From assembly GCA_963921825.1 (NCBI GenBank), contig OY997594.1:2671001-2735000 (forward strand): a stretch of 64,000 nt of DNA, read 5' to 3'. The first letter of the stretch is position 1; the number at the start of each line of letters is the position of its first letter. This stretch comes from Erodium maritimum. Its lineage: Eukaryota > Streptophyta > Magnoliopsida > Geraniales > Geraniaceae. Shown here piece after piece: positions 23,855-35,859 of this stretch. The notes below the pieces were generated by a model. The model was not told where the DNA came from. It saw only the letters and a program-made list of their open reading frames with translations, and made no database searches. Made by a program: the position numbers and the translations under genes.

Positions 23855-25000
23855 TTATTTTCTTTTTTTGAGTAAAAAGAAATTTTCATTACTTTCATAA
23901 AGAACTAATACATATTTGAGAGTTTTGATGGGACAAACAATCTAACTCAGATATCAAATAAACATCGAGGATGTTATAAAAAGAAGTCAACAGAGATAAC
24001 TAAAACACCAACTAAAAACTAGGAAGGACTGACGAACACTGCACAAAATAAGGCCTGTATACCGTTGGGTCCCCTGAGGACGAGCTTTTCTTCTAATGTA
24101 AAACCGACATGTCTGAGACACTAATCCTATATTTAAAATACTCGGCCAATCCAAGTGAATACTGAGGGCATAGACCCACCTCATGATGACAACTCGACCA
24201 TCACTCACTTCGATCTTTTCCTGTCTCGACTTGAAAATGTTTGTGGTTTCTACTAAACATATTAATCTCACGACGGAGAATGTTTAGAGACAACTGGGGA
24301 ATACCGGAGATTTAGGGAGAACACTATGAAAAGGGGGATACAGTGGGTCACAATGATTCCAACCATAGCAAGGCAGAGTGTGCATTACCACACACACACC
24401 GTTGCTCATCCTGAGATTTATTGGACCCGACGAGGTTGCGTAACAGACCTCGCCTGGTTGTTTGAGCCAACATGAGCTGTTATCAATGTTCCATGACGAC
24501 ACCGCGTCGCCGTCGAGTTTTCTCCGACGTTACTGGCATGATCAACCGTTGATTCCACTCTCCTGAGCCCGATCAGGGGTGTCAGGGCCCCGATCCAACA
24601 TAAGGGGTTGGAGCGGTCCTACATGGAGGCCCGGAGTGATCGAGTGCGTCCCGAACTGATCGTCGAACCCTGTGTCATTATGCCTCCGATGAGTTTGGAT
24701 CGGAGGTGGAGGCGACAAAGACAACAGAGGCAGATACGGCGTAGGTAACAAAGGCGACAGAAGCGAAAGAGGCGGCGGAGGATGCGAATGAGGAAAAGTA
24801 GGAGGCAAAGGCAGAGGCTGCGGCACGGGTGGCAGCCAGTTGATCGCCGGATGAAAAGGAGGAAGATGTGCTCGATTACGCTCACTGATACAGGTCTAGA
24901 ATCAGCTAGTCTCGGTGTTAGAATCCAAAATGTGAGTCCGCCTTCCACGCCGCTGGATCCATGATACTGTAAGAAGTGGGGCCAGCAGACAAACTTATCC
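23855..25000 (-). mobile_element. LINE-derived copy, minus strand
   Basis: Poly(T) with 'gagtaaaaagaaattttcat' at the left edge marks a 3' tail on minus. A GC-rich, repeat-like part lies to the right (24600-24960), as in the other non-autonomous LINE copies of this window. No clear reverse-transcriptase motif or target duplication was found. The minus frames here are proline- or cysteine-rich and low in complexity. Confidence 0.4.
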
Positions 25001-25888
25001 ACGGATACGTGAGCTTGTCTCCTTCTCCCTTTGACTTGTCATCATCTCCCATTTATTATTACTATTTAATTTACTACTCTCAAGTCTCAACGACAAATTC
25101 AATTGAATAATCGTTTTATTTTAAATGTTGTACGAATAAAGCAACGTGATTAATTATTTATATGAAATTGGTGGAAAGTAATAGTGAACATGAAGAATAG
25201 AATCGAGTTAAGAATAGTTGACATCGAATCGGATAAAACTCGTTAAAATCGGTGTTTGGGATTGGACATTGACGATTTAGAGTTTGGATCTTGGGATATA
25301 AAACCGTAGTCGGGCAAGATCAATCGAATCAGGAATTCGGGCTCAACCTATCTGATATCCACTAACACTCAGTCTATTAACGTTTATCCCATGGAACTTG
25401 TAACAACCCAACTTTCCTAACCTAATTAGCTCCTCTAACCCTACATCACCACTATAAGACATCGTCGTCTTCTGTCTGCCTCTCCACGACTTCACCACCC
25501 CACCTTACCACGACTTCAATCTCTTGTCTCATCGTTGCCACTTCGTCATTCGCTTTTGTCACTCCTCCTTATCCATCACCACCTATGTTTTCGGGTTAAA
25601 ACCGAAAACCGATCGACGAGAAACTAAAAAATCAGTTGGTGCTCGAATGGAATACCAATATTGAGAAGTGAATAATCGAAACAGTCAAATTGATATCAGA
25701 AATCTCGTTTCAATTCGGTTAACCAGGCCGGTGCCAATCCATAATAATATTAAAGAGTCTTAAACCCTATGCATATAACCCAAACAATAAAGTAAAGAAT
25801 GGCAAATTTTCAAGCTAGTAAGAGCCTATTAACCCTATCCTGCTTGACTTGGTCTTTTGCAATACACGACGTGGGTCAATTTGGGAAA
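25001..25888. other. Intergenic stretch, no recognised feature
   Basis: AT-rich to mixed. Around 25590-25740 some 'ggttaacc'/'aaaccg' words recall the 5.2 and 23.1 kb segments. No gene is seen. Confidence 0.4.
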
Positions 25889-27811
25889 TGGTTAAATATC
25901 AAAATTTACTCTTAAGTATTGGTCACGAACACATCATTATTCAACGTTTTAAAATGACAAATACACTGTAATAACCACTTCTGGTCAACGTCAGTCAAAC
26001 CTGCGAAAAACAGGAAAATTTAAAATTTTTAAGACAGACACTTAACTTAACTTAAATTGACCCTGAGGATCATGCCGGACTTAAGTTGACCCCGTTATCG
26101 ACTAAAATGAGTTACGGGGGACTCAGGGCAACATTCTGGTCAATTTGGGAAAGATTGATTTTTCGCTGGAAAAGTCACCCGAACGACGTTTTGGTCCATT
26201 CGAGGACCGTTTTGGACCCGAAAAGCTTAGCCGTCGTCGTAGCGGTCTTAGTTGGTCCGTTTCCTAGTAGCCCGTCAAGTTTCGTAATTTCTTGGAAAAA
26301 GTGCCCGTTCGGGGCCTGAAACGTCCGATTTTCGCGAAACTGATTGGAAAATATCAACTAGATATTTTTCAAAAGGTGTGAGACCCACCTTGACACATGT
26401 CCTAAATGTGGTGGTGTTAGTTTTGGGGGGAAAAGGTGTGGTGGTGAGTTGTAGCCGAGAATGGGGTTTTAAAAGGGAAAAGTTTAGTTTTTTAATTAGT
26501 TGTTAGTTGTTAGTTGTTTAAATTAGAGAGAAGAAGAGAGTTAGAGAGCGAAGAAGGTGGAGAAGAAGATAGAAGATTAAAAGCTAGGGTTTGAGAGATT
26601 ATTCAACCGTTGGATCGTTTCAAAGCAAGGAGAAAACGTCTTCCCCTCGTCTTCCTCGTTGGTAAGACCTAACCCGATTCTCGTTTTGATTATTTATCAA
26701 AAGCTAGGGTTTGGTTATAAACTATGGGTTAGGGTTGTATGGACGTTTTGGAGGTGTTGGAGACGTTTTAGAGGTGTTTGAGGGTGTAATGGCACGTTTT
26801 CCGGTGATCGGAGGCTCGGGAGGAGCACCGGCCACCGTGGGTGGTGGCCGGCCGGCCATGAGGTGGCTGGCCGGAGCTGGCAGCAGCCACCACATGGTGG
26901 CCGAGCCCCCCCTCAAACCCTAGGGTCTCGGCCAAGCCTCTTGGGTGGGGCCCACGTGCTCGGTTGCTCGGGTTTTAATGTTCGGGTGGTTTAAAACGTC
27001 CCCCGGACCACTTATTCCTAATCGAATCGAAATTTGGAATTAATTTGGAGAAGTTGTAATTAACGGGTTTTGAGAAACTTTAAACGTTAATTAATTGACT
27101 TAGAAGTCGGAATTCAATTCCGTCAAGTGCGTTGGGTTCCTTGAAATATTCTAAGACCGTAGAAACGAAAACGGGGGCTTTTGGAGCCCCGGAAGGCAAT
27201 TAACCAAAACCGGGCAGATTCGCCATGTCGGGCGAATCTGGCCCTTACGGGTCCTTTATTGGTAATATCGAGTAATTGGGAAGTTTGGGAGTGATCGGCA
27301 TTGCCGGGGTTACGTTTGGGCGTTAAGTTTATTAATTTTCGGTTTATTCGTACTAGTTTAAAAGTACTTTGAATTTGTGTTCTTTTAGATCGTGCTACGG
27401 ACCGAGGCAAAGGGAAGCTCGGCGAGTGAGTGGGTGTACTTCGGGTGTTGTTGGAGCGCTTTTGGATTTATCTACGAGGTAGGGAAAAGTAGCCGGATCT
27501 CGGCCCTGATTAGGGAAAGTTAATAGTAGAATTGCATGTGACACCGGGGTGTCGTGGGTGATTTAGATTTATTTAAATATTAGAAAAGCATGATACGGGA
27601 TTGTAGTGATTATTAGAAAAGCATGTTACGGGAACTTAGTAATTATGAGAAAGGCATGTGACACTTAGTAGTGTCGTAGGAGCAGAGAACCTAGCGTAAT
27701 TGATTTACTGGAGGCATATGACCATGCCCGGAGGTTGTTTGTGAAGCTAGTGATTTTAGGACTGTTGGAGGCATCGAGTATGCCGGAGGTTGTTGTGTGC
27801 TCTTTATTGTT

Positions 27812-28130
27812 GAGTTTGGGTGGCCTTGAGAGCCCGTGTTATTTATTGTGGAGTTTGGGTGGCCTTGAGAGCCCGTGTTATTTATTGTTGAGTCTGGGTG
27901 GCCATGAGAGCCGTGTATTTAATTTGGTGTCTTGAGTGGCAGTAAGTGACGTGGGGTTGTTGAACCCGAGTCTTGACCGTTGGTGTGTCTTGAGTGGCAG
28001 TGAGTGCCCGTGGGGTTGTTGAACCCGAGTCTTGACTGTTGAAGTGTCTTGAGTGGCAGTAAGTGCCCGTGGGGTTGTTGAACCCGAGTCTTGACTGTTG
28101 AGGTGTCTTGAGTGGTCTTGAGTGCCTGTG
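27812..28130. repeat. Two tandem arrays inside the solo LTR (39-bp x3 and 58/59-bp x4)
   Basis: Units starting GAGTTTGGGTGGCC begin at 27812, 27851 and 27890 (period 39). Units starting CTTGAGTGG begin at 27931, 27989, 28048 and 28107 (period 58-59), the last one partial. They are short GT-rich minisatellites. Confidence 0.85.
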
Positions 28131-28175
28131 TGATTGAACTTGCCTGTGATTGTGATTGTGGTTACCTGGGGTGGT

Positions 28176-28367
28176 GAGTTCTAAAGGTCGACAGCCTGAT
28201 CCGACTTAGTGTCGATGAATTGCGAGTTCTAAAGGTCGACAGCCTGATCCGACTTAGTGTCGATGAATTGCGAGTTCTAAAGGTCGACAGCCTGATCCGA
28301 CTTAGTGTCGATGAATTGCGAGTTTGAAAGGTCGACAGCCTGATCCGACTTCGTGTCGAGGAATTGC
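28176..28367. repeat. 48-bp x4 tandem array inside the solo LTR
   Basis: Units starting GAGTTCTAAAGGTCGACAG begin at 28176, 28224, 28272 and 28320. The first three are nearly identical and the fourth has a few changes. Confidence 0.9.
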
Positions 28368-29205
28368 GATTGGTCGAACCCTGACCTGATTGAGATTGGT
28401 TACTGAGCAACTGGTGTGCGATCCTTTGTGATCTTGTTTGGCGTTGTGTAGTCTTTCTGTCGTGTCCTTGAGGAAGTCGTCGATAGTCGTGTCGGGTTTA
28501 CACTATTTTTTATCAAGTGTCGAGTCTGTTGAGGAAGGTGACGGGTTGTGGGTCAGTTGAGTACTTGAGTTGGGGACTGTAGTCCCGGTGTTGGGTTTGG
28601 TTTTAGTGTCACTGGCTTTATCTACTAATTATGCCATGGTCAGTCTGTTATCCGTGGAGGTGAGCTAACGCTCACCCCTAGCTGCTTTTCCTACAGGTAC
28701 TGATCACCGGACGGACTAGGTTAGCTCTTGAAGTTCATGGAGCTTGGAGCGGAGTCTGGTCTTTACTTTTGTTGAGTCTAGTGACGATTGTGTACCTTGT
28801 CCACTTGTTGGGACGTTTTTGTATTGTAAATACTACTATTATTTTTGAGAAGTAAATGGAAATGTCAAAGCTTTTATTGAAAATAGGTTTAAGTATTCAT
28901 GTTTTTAAAGGTTCGCGTCCCGAGTTCGGTTCTCTGAAATTGGGGCGTGACATACACTACTTTAAATATTGATCACACGTTTTTTTAGTAAAAATGGACA
29001 GAATATTCCATCCCGTTAGTTATATGACCTCAAGTGTCGTATATTGTATGGTAAAATGACATTTGTTTTCCCTTAAGTATTTCACCTCTATACATTTTAT
29101 AAGAAACAATAACGAGGGTACAATGGTAATATTCCTTATAAAATATATAGAGGCCAAATAATTAAGGGAAAACGTCATTTTACAGTCCATTATACCCGCG
29201 TTTAG

Positions 29206-29385
29206 GGACCCTACTAGTATCAGTTACGGGAGGACGACGCACGCTGACTTCCCGGGGGAGGTATCGGTCCACCACTACAAAAACTACACTTGGTCTGCTC
29301 GATCAGTGCTTTTTGGTTGGATTATGTTGTATCAGTGTCTTTAGATGCTACCGCAGTTCTCCCCTCCGACCGTCCCTATGTCCAA
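29206..29385 (+). mobile_element. LINE-derived block (family also at 51.8 and 55.8 kb)
   Basis: Words such as 'ggaggacgacgcacgctgac' and 'cccgggggaggtat' match the 3' blocks at 51790-52110 and 55735-56062. Only a fragment is present. It adjoins the truncated MULE-MITE. Confidence 0.6.
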
Positions 29386-29839
29386 GAGCACAATTTACTA
29401 CTTTGAGAAATTGGACATGGTCAGTAAATAAGTTTTCTTTTGGGGATTTATCATAAATATTATTACTTTTGGGTGGTAGAGAAAAAAAAGAAGAGAAATG
29501 TGGGCTTAAGCTTATCCAGAAGAGATTTGGAAGACAGAGAGAATCAGAATGGTGTTGCTACTGCTACCTAGCTATTCTTTTTCTGTAACAGTCTTTTTTT
29601 TTTGTTCTTGTTGTTTTCACAACAGTGAAAGGACAGCACCCTGAAAAAGATGAAGAAAAGTATATCAAAGTGTTTTTGTTTGTTTACTGAGAATTGTGGA
29701 ACTATATCTCAATCTCCACTGTTTTAAAGGATTACCCACCAAAAAAAAACACATACTTAATTGGTTAACTAATTATTCCTTGAAAAAGCTTATACCCTTT
29801 TTCTACATGATTAAAATAGTATAGATACTTGAAGTTCTA
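29386..29839. other. Intergenic stretch, no recognised feature
   Basis: AT-rich, no supported gene or element. Confidence 0.4.
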
Positions 29840-30319
29840 TAAGGACATTTGCATTAGGGTGAAAATGAGGGGTAATTTCGTCGAAAATGTGGTTTGGGAC
29901 AGGTTGAGGCTATTCCTTTTGCCATGGGGGAAGGATTCATTGTCCTGTAAAATTGTCAATGCACCTCTATTGAGTCAATTATCACGCGACGTGTTGTTAT
30001 TGGATAGACCAGACGAAACTGAAAGAATCAATCAGATTCGTCCATCTACTTATCACCTCGTGCATTGCAAATGCTCTAAAGTATTGCTAGCATGGTGACT
30101 TCCCATGAGAGTTCAATGGCCAATAATCCTAATCAAATACCATAAAATCAAGCACAAACTCGATTCATTTCCATTGGGGTGAAAAGGAGGGGCAGTTTGG
30201 TCAAAGAATGTGGTTTTCGACAGGTCGAGGCAATTAGGTGAAGGATTCTTCGCCCTGTAAAATATCTGACGAACTTAATTCATCTATCTCGGGTCGATCA
30301 TCACCTAACATGTTACATC

Positions 30320-30522
30320 TTCTATCCTTTGTTGGGTTTACTTGTTGTTGATCGGTGTATTCTGGTTCTTTATATTATTTGTTCAATAATCCTCTTGTTG
30401 GGACTACTTCGGTTTGAGGCGGAGCTATTAAATCCAGTGCTCTTGGTTGTAATGTCGGTGACTTTGTCGCCTAGTTTTACTTCAAAGCTCTGAGATTTTT
30501 AATAAAATGGTGCTGATAAAAA
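30320..30522 (+). mobile_element. 5'-truncated LINE (203 bp) with exact 10-bp target duplication
   Basis: Flanked by ATGTTACATC at 30310-30319 and 30523-30532. The 3' end is 'aataaaatggtgctgataaa' plus A, a LINE tail. It interrupts the second copy of the 330-bp duplication. Confidence 0.85.
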
Positions 30523-30655
30523 ATGTTACATCGGACGAATCAACTAGATTCATCTTGTGTACTAATCGTCTCGTTCACTGCAGATGCTCTAAAGTATTGT
30601 TGGCATGGAGGCTTCCCATGAGAGATAATTGGCCATGAATCCTTGCTGAGATTAA

Positions 30656-30950
30656 GAGCATCCACAGTCGTTGGTGAGATGCTGCTGGCGAGAAGAAAAC
30701 GCCGACGAGAAGGAGGCGGGGAGCTGGCGAGGAGCTCGCTGGCGAGGAGTGCTGGCTGGGAGCTTATGGCCGACACTTATCGCTGGCGGGGAGCAAAAAT
30801 GTGAGTAAAAAGGGCTGTTATAGCCAGCAAAAAGGCTTTACCATTGTGGGTTGCTGGCTGAGAGTGCTGGCTATAAGCCAAAAAAATAGTTTTTTAGTCA
30901 TCTCGCCAGCGCTATCTCACCAGCTGTCGGCGAGATGACTGTGGGTGCTC
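30656..30950. mobile_element. Harbinger/Tourist-like MITE
   Basis: Inverted ends GAGCATCCACAGTC and GACTGTGGGTGCTC with TAA on both sides (30653-30655, 30951-30953). The interior is rich in 'gctggcgaggag' and contains 'ggctataagccaaaaaaata'. A relative lies at 41263-41531. Confidence 0.85.
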
Positions 30951-31242
30951 TAAGAAATCAATCAAATCCCACAAAATTAAACACAAATCTGACCAACTAA
31001 GAAGGGGAGAGAATAAGAATAAGAAGATAAAAAGGCATCCTTGAAACAAGAACTGTTTTTGTACAATGGCTAATTCAAGGGGGGTCTCTATGCAAGAGTA
31101 CTAAACAGAGTGGGTTGAACAAAATTTAAAGACATTGAAGGGTTAAATCAACCTAAAAAGGGTCCTTAAAATTATCCTCTAATTGATGAATAACAAAAAC
31201 AGTCCTTGAGAGAGACAGAGAGAGCCTCCATGAAAGCTACTT

Positions 31243-31264
31243 CCACCACCACCACCACCACCAC
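31243..31264. repeat. (CCA)n microsatellite
   Basis: About seven CCA/ACC units, just downstream of the GH3 stop codon and probably in its 3' UTR as a (TGG) run. Confidence 0.8.
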
Positions 31265-31314
31265 AAATCAACCAACCAACAACCAGACAAGACCCATGAA
31301 TCTCTTCCCCTCCA

Positions 31315-33475
31315 TCAATTCTTATTGCACCATTGCTTGTGACCAGGAACCCATTTTGGGCACTTTGGGCTGCAATAGCTATCCACAGCTCTAGAATTCA
31401 TCAGCTCAACAATTGGTGCAAACTTCACACACCTTGGTGTCTTGTACTGATTAATCGACGCCCCCAAGCTGATCGCGTAGTCCATGAGCTTATCGAACGT
31501 CCCCTGCTCAACGATCTTGATCTCCAGAGGCCCGATCGACTTGTCCGAGACCCTCCCCTGCCTGTACACGCTGTTGAGCGACTCCTCTATGGTCAAGCAA
31601 CAGTCCTCGAACACCGATGGTGGGATTGGTGTTGAGCCCTGGCTCAGCTCCCAGAACAACACATAGTGACCAGGGATCGTGTTTGTATCGGCATAGCTGG
31701 TGTACTCTGACAGAGTTGCCCCGAACGGGACCAGATGGTTCACAGCGTTCTTGACAGCGTTCTGTAGCTCAACCTCGTCGGTCTTGTCTGAATCAATGCT
31801 CAGGACGACGTTTTTCCTGCATATGAAGCTGAACTGAGGCGCTTTGTTCTTGAATCCCGCCACCCTCAGCACATCCCCAACTCTGTACCTGTATAGTCCT
31901 GCACATAACACAATCGACCTTATACATCAACTCTGTACCTGTAAAATTCCCGACCTTTCAGGTATGGAATTGTAACCAAAAGTTGGTCTGGTTAGGATGT
32001 GATAACCAAAGATTCAAGAAGGTTAGCAATCAGCGTTTTCCCTAACACAATCGAACTAATACATCATCAGCTACTAATCTTCAATGTGCACTAAGATCGC
32101 GATAAAGGTTGGTTTTTTACCTGCATAAGTCGTGACAACGAGCTCATACTCTTGCCCGAGCTTGACATCTGTGAGCTCGACCAATTCCTGCTGCTCCTTC
32201 TCGTTCAGGGACGCCTGGACGGAGATGGAGCTACTGACGCCATTGTATCTATTCACGGGGAGGAACTCGAAGTACGCCATGGTGGGGATGAGGGTGTAGG
32301 AGACCTCACTGGGTTTACTCATTGGGTTCAAGTTGACACCAAAGTAGCACTCGGAGGAAGCATACATGGTGCAGACCAGAGGCAGGCCATTGCTGTAATA
32401 ATCAAGGGTCTGTATGTACTGCGACATGGTCCCTGTTACAATTACATCAATATACTTCGTGTTTGGCCAGAGCTTCGTGATGATCCCCTGCCACGTCTTC
32501 TTGCTACACTCAGATTCGACGAAATCAGCTAGTTTCGGGTCTGGTTTCAGGATCTTCGAGACTGATTCTCTGACGGATAGGTCTGTCATCTGGGAGTTTA
32601 AGGTTCCGGTCCTGAGGTCGTGGCAGAGTAAGGGCCAGTGCTTTTCCAGGAACCTGATGGCCCTGATGAAGCCGGAGGCGAAGACCGCCCCGACCCGGAG
32701 GACTTCTTTATGCTGGCAGAGGCCGCAGAGCAATTGGGAGTACATGCTCTGGTAAGAGTCCGAACAGAGGATGGTCTCGTTCGGGCTGGTGTAGTTGGTG
32801 TAAGGGTCGTACGGCCGGTCCTTGAAATGGGAGCTTTTGTAGTAGCTCGTCAGGACCGGCCGCGCCACCAGGCCGCCGGGGGTTTTGGCCTCGGATTTGA
32901 TGAAGAGGAAGTACATTCCCTTGCCTTTCTCCAGCCCCGGGACGTACTGGCTCATCACCGGCATGAGCAGGCTGTAGAGCACGCACCTCCGCCCCATCTC
33001 CTCCGCGATCGTAGGCATCAGCTTCCTCTCCCCGCCGGAGGTCCCGGAGCTGGAGAAACAAAACTCAATAATCATTAGGCCGACCCAAAACGACAAACAA
33101 ATAATAAAAACTGACAGGACGCATTTCGTCGAACAGGTGGTGGGCGGACCTGGTGAGGAACTCGGAAATGGGCTTGGAGCAGAGGATGGGGGAGGGATCG
33201 CCGTCGGCGATCCTCTCGATGTCCGGCTGGATGTCCTCGTAGGTGATGACGGGGACGAGCTTCTTGAAGGTGTCGCGGTCGGTGGCGCCGGCGAGGCCGT
33301 GGCGGTGGAGGTACTCGACGTTGGCATTGCGGGAGAGGATCTCGGCGAGGACGCGGCGCTGGACGTGGTCGGCGTTGGCCGTGACGTCGTCGATGAACTG
33401 GAGGGCCTTCTTGTTGGCCTCCGCCAGGCGGTGGTCGGCGGCGGACACGGCGGCGGATCTCGGTGCCTCAGGCAT
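31315..33475 (-). CDS. GH3.6: GH3 acyl-acid amido synthetase, GH3.5/GH3.6 type (IAA-amino acid conjugation)
   Basis: Exons 33150-33475, 32121-33049 and 31315-31898 (introns 100 and 222 bp, GT-AG) give 1839 bp and 612 aa, the length I recall for Arabidopsis GH3.6. The junctions rebuild Ser109 (AG|C) and Gly419 (G|GA). Family motifs: nucleotide-binding [10 protein letters not shown] at 109-118, [11 protein letters not shown] at 338-348 and [10 protein letters not shown] at 420-429. The C-terminus [11 protein letters not shown] is of the GH3.5/GH3.6 type rather than GH3.2/3.3. Such enzymes adenylate indole-3-acetic acid (GH3.5 also salicylate) and transfer it to amino acids, lowering free auxin, in the cytosol; this is known of the family. 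No lesion is seen, so it is probably active. The choice between GH3.5 and GH3.6 is uncertain. Confidence 0.97.
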
Positions 33476-33603
33476 GGTAGATCGGAGCCGAGGATTACAG
33501 TTTTTTTTTCTTTTCTGAGAAAAGAGAGTTTGTTAGAGAGTTGTAGAAAGGAAGGACGGATCGTATTGGTTTTGAGTGTGAGGAAAAAACAGGAGAGATG
33601 CGG

Positions 33604-33613
33604 CTATTTATAG
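33604..33613 (-). promoter_or_regulatory. TATA box of the GH3 gene
   Basis: CTATAAATAG on minus, about 129 bp upstream of the ATG, leaves room for a ~100-nt leader. I looked for clustered TGTCTC/TGTCGG auxin-response elements in the ~1 kb upstream and did not see a convincing cluster. Confidence 0.6.
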
Positions 33614-33992
33614 ACGCCTTCACTTTTCAAATGCATCGAGGGTAGTTCCGTAATTTCAGTTCGTGTCGAGTGTAGGCTTGTAATTTGTTCATTTTGATGA
33701 TTTTTACAAAATTTGTTATTGGAACTGTCTTACCTTTGAGTTGTTTATTTCATTATCGGTAGACCAAACACAAACCTGAAATGGACTTTGAAAGTAACCC
33801 ATTGTACATTTGTTAATCTCGTCTCGGTTTTCTGGGTTTTGACGTTTTTAATGATAGTGGGTGTTTCGGGTTTTATCTGGTAATTGGTTTATGCGTGCTT
33901 TAAGTTTCGTTCGCTCACATTATTTCAAACAGGTATAACGTTTTTTAACTCTTGTCCTTTGGATGACATCACCAATTGTTACTCTTTTTTAA

Positions 33993-34318
33993 GAGCATCT
34001 TCAATATTAGATGGCAAGTATTAGTGGTAAGCTTAAAAAAAGATAAATTAAAAGTAAGGGACATAAAACAAAACAATAATTAAATAATCTCTTATAGCCG
34101 GTAATGCATTTGCTGGTGGTAAGCTTACAATCATCGCTTGTCGTCGACGATTGAAATTTTGTGAAGAAAATAACACGAACAGTCAGCACCAATAGACTAG
34201 CATTGGAAGGTGCTAACGGTTAGTACTGACTGTAACACTGTAACACTGAAATATTAATTTAATTTTCTAACAATCAGTACCTACCACCAGGACTTATCAC
34301 CTACCATTGGAGATGCTC
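33993..34318. mobile_element. Harbinger/Tourist-like MITE upstream of GH3
   Basis: Inverted ends GAGCATCTTCAAT and ATTGGAGATGCTC. The flanks are TAA on the left and TGA on the right, so the 3-bp duplication is imperfect. The element lies about 520 bp upstream of the GH3 start codon and could influence its promoter. Confidence 0.7.
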
Positions 34319-35238
34319 TGATGTGCTTGAGTCAGTTAATTGTTTGTTCAGTAGTCACTTTTAGAACTGTTTTACTATCCGTCGGGTAGGGGATTGGGGT
34401 TGCGTTTTAACCTCTATGAGGCCAACGAGTTCGTTCACCTTTCATAGTCACGTTTGGCACTGCATACGAGTTTAACGTCTGAAGTTTTGGACATGTTCAT
34501 GCACTCGGTACAACAATCTGTTTGTTTCTTTTCGCCCATTATGACATACTTGACTTTCCTGGTATTATGTCGTTAGTTCGGTGGTTTGTGATTTTCTACC
34601 CGAAATTTTTACCGTAGGTTCATACAAATTGGACACAACAAGGGTGAGGATATCAAGTCCAATTAACCTCCAATTCTTTTAAAACCCAAAATAGTCATAG
34701 TTTTGACTTTTTGAACCAGCTAAAGAGAAATTATGCTCACAAATACAATTTTCATAGCTAAGCTGAAGGCTGAAGGTGTGTTGTGTGTGCGTGGCTCATG
34801 GAAGCGATGGCGTGTTGTGTTGCTTGTCGTACAAGTAACAACCCTGAAGCTGTTTAGAGTCTAATTTATTCAGCTAATTAAAATTAATTAATTACCCCCT
34901 CCAATCTCACCGGCGATCTCCGGTCAACCCGCGGTAAGAACGCCGTTGCACGACCGTGTCTACGGCGGTTCTGTCCCTCTTATTACCGGCAACCCCTTTC
35001 TCCGGTTGATTACTAGGGAGGAAAGGATAGTGTGTGGACTTGTGTAGGGTTAATAATTTGGGGTTCCTTGTTGAAGTGTCCAACCAGGTCTTGCCAGCTG
35101 GCTACCTAACTTTTGTAGGTGGACACGTGTGAGGATCGCCATTCGGTTCCTTCACGTAGTTTAGCATTATTCATGGGTGCAGAAACTGCATGCTTGATCT
35201 CAGCCGTTGATCACAATATTTTTTTCCGTTGTAGTTGG
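34319..35238. other. Intergenic stretch upstream of GH3, no recognised feature
   Basis: Mixed composition, no supported gene. Nothing further was recognised. Confidence 0.4.
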
Positions 35239-35359
35239 TACATGGTTGTAAAAAACGTTAAGCGTTAGCGGACAGTGAAGACCTTGAGGCGTTAGGCGGA
35301 GACTAGTTGGGGTTTAGGCGGATTTAATTTTTTAATACTTTAAGTTATTATTAAATATA

Positions 35360-35781
35360 GGGATAATTTTATCTCAGTATTTAAATCTTTTATATTTCAT
35401 TAGAGTACCTTAAAAAAAATTGTGACACCTCAATGCCTTAAATTTTTATTAATTCATTTGTAGTATTTTTTTTTGTCACCTCAGTACCTTTAATTTTTTT
35501 AATTCTATTATAACACCCACAATTAATTTTATCTTAAATTTAGTTGTTAGTGAAAAATATAATAGACATTCTACCTGTTTTGGATGAAAATCATATGGAA
35601 AGCTAACATTGGGTATTAAAATGAAATTAATAAAATTTCAGGGTACTGAAATGACACAAAAAAGATTTAGGATACTCTAAATAAATTAATAAAAATTTAG
35701 GATACTGAAGTGACACAAAAATAATTTAAGGTACTCTAAATGAAAGATGAAAGATTTAAAGTATTAAGGTGGACTTACCCT
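35360..35781. mobile_element. Mutator-like MITE with exact 9-bp target duplication
   Basis: Ends GGGATAATTTTA and TGGACTTACCCT are imperfect inverted repeats, and inner arms match well ('cattagagtacc' / 'ggtactctaaatg'). TTAAATATA flanks it at 35351-35359 and 35782-35790. Confidence 0.8.
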
Positions 35782-35811
35782 TTAAATATATATATTACAC
35801 AAATATAATTT

Positions 35812-35814
<3 letters not shown>

Positions 35815-35856
<42 letters not shown>
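35815..35856. repeat. (AT)n microsatellite
   Basis: About 21 uninterrupted AT units, 25 bp right of the target duplication of the 35360-35781 MITE. Confidence 0.9.

Positions 35857-35859
<3 letters not shown>

Larger units (their letters stand above)
25977..28952 (+). mobile_element. Solo LTR, 2976 bp, Ty3/Gypsy (Tekay/Del-like)
   Basis: It begins TGTAATAACC and ends GGGGCGTGACA, flanked by TACAC on both sides (25972-25976, 28953-28957). No internal domain, gag or pol motif is visible, so it looks like the product of LTR-LTR recombination. Near the 3' end, 'gctcacccctagctgctttt' followed by 'ctacaggtac' is the block I associate with Tekay/Del LTRs; that assignment is from memory. It contains three short tandem arrays (27812-28130 and 28176-28367). 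Confidence 0.85.
25889..29198. mobile_element. Mutator-like MITE split by a solo LTR; right end missing
   Basis: The left end (GGTTAAATATC, then 'ctcttaagtattggtcacga') at 25889-25976 continues after the solo LTR at 28953-29198 ('tactttaaatattgatcaca...'). Compare the intact relative at 42277-42754. The right terminal repeat is absent; the match stops near 29198, where a LINE-derived block begins. Confidence 0.75.
29840..30990. repeat. ~330-bp tandem duplication, second copy split by a LINE and a MITE
   Basis: Copy 1 (29840-30155) and copy 2 (30160-30319 + 30533-30655 + 30951-30990) share 'gtgaaaa-gaggggtaattt', 'tgctctaaagtattg', 'acttcccatgagag' and 'caatcaaat-cca-aaaat'. Removing the LINE fragment 30320-30522 and the MITE 30656-30950 restores the second copy. 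It lies downstream of the GH3 gene. The origin of the unit is unknown. Confidence 0.75.

Noticed and set aside
28176-28367. CRISPR-like direct repeats
   Set aside because: Contiguous 48-bp tandem units without unique spacers, in a plant LTR.
32074-33613. Plus-strand frames opposite the GH3 gene (126, 146, 158 aa)
   Set aside because: Antisense shadows of well-supported GH3 exons.
33476-34400. Auxin-response element cluster in the GH3 promoter
   Set aside because: No clustered TGTCTC or TGTCGG was found by eye; single TGTC words are expected by chance.
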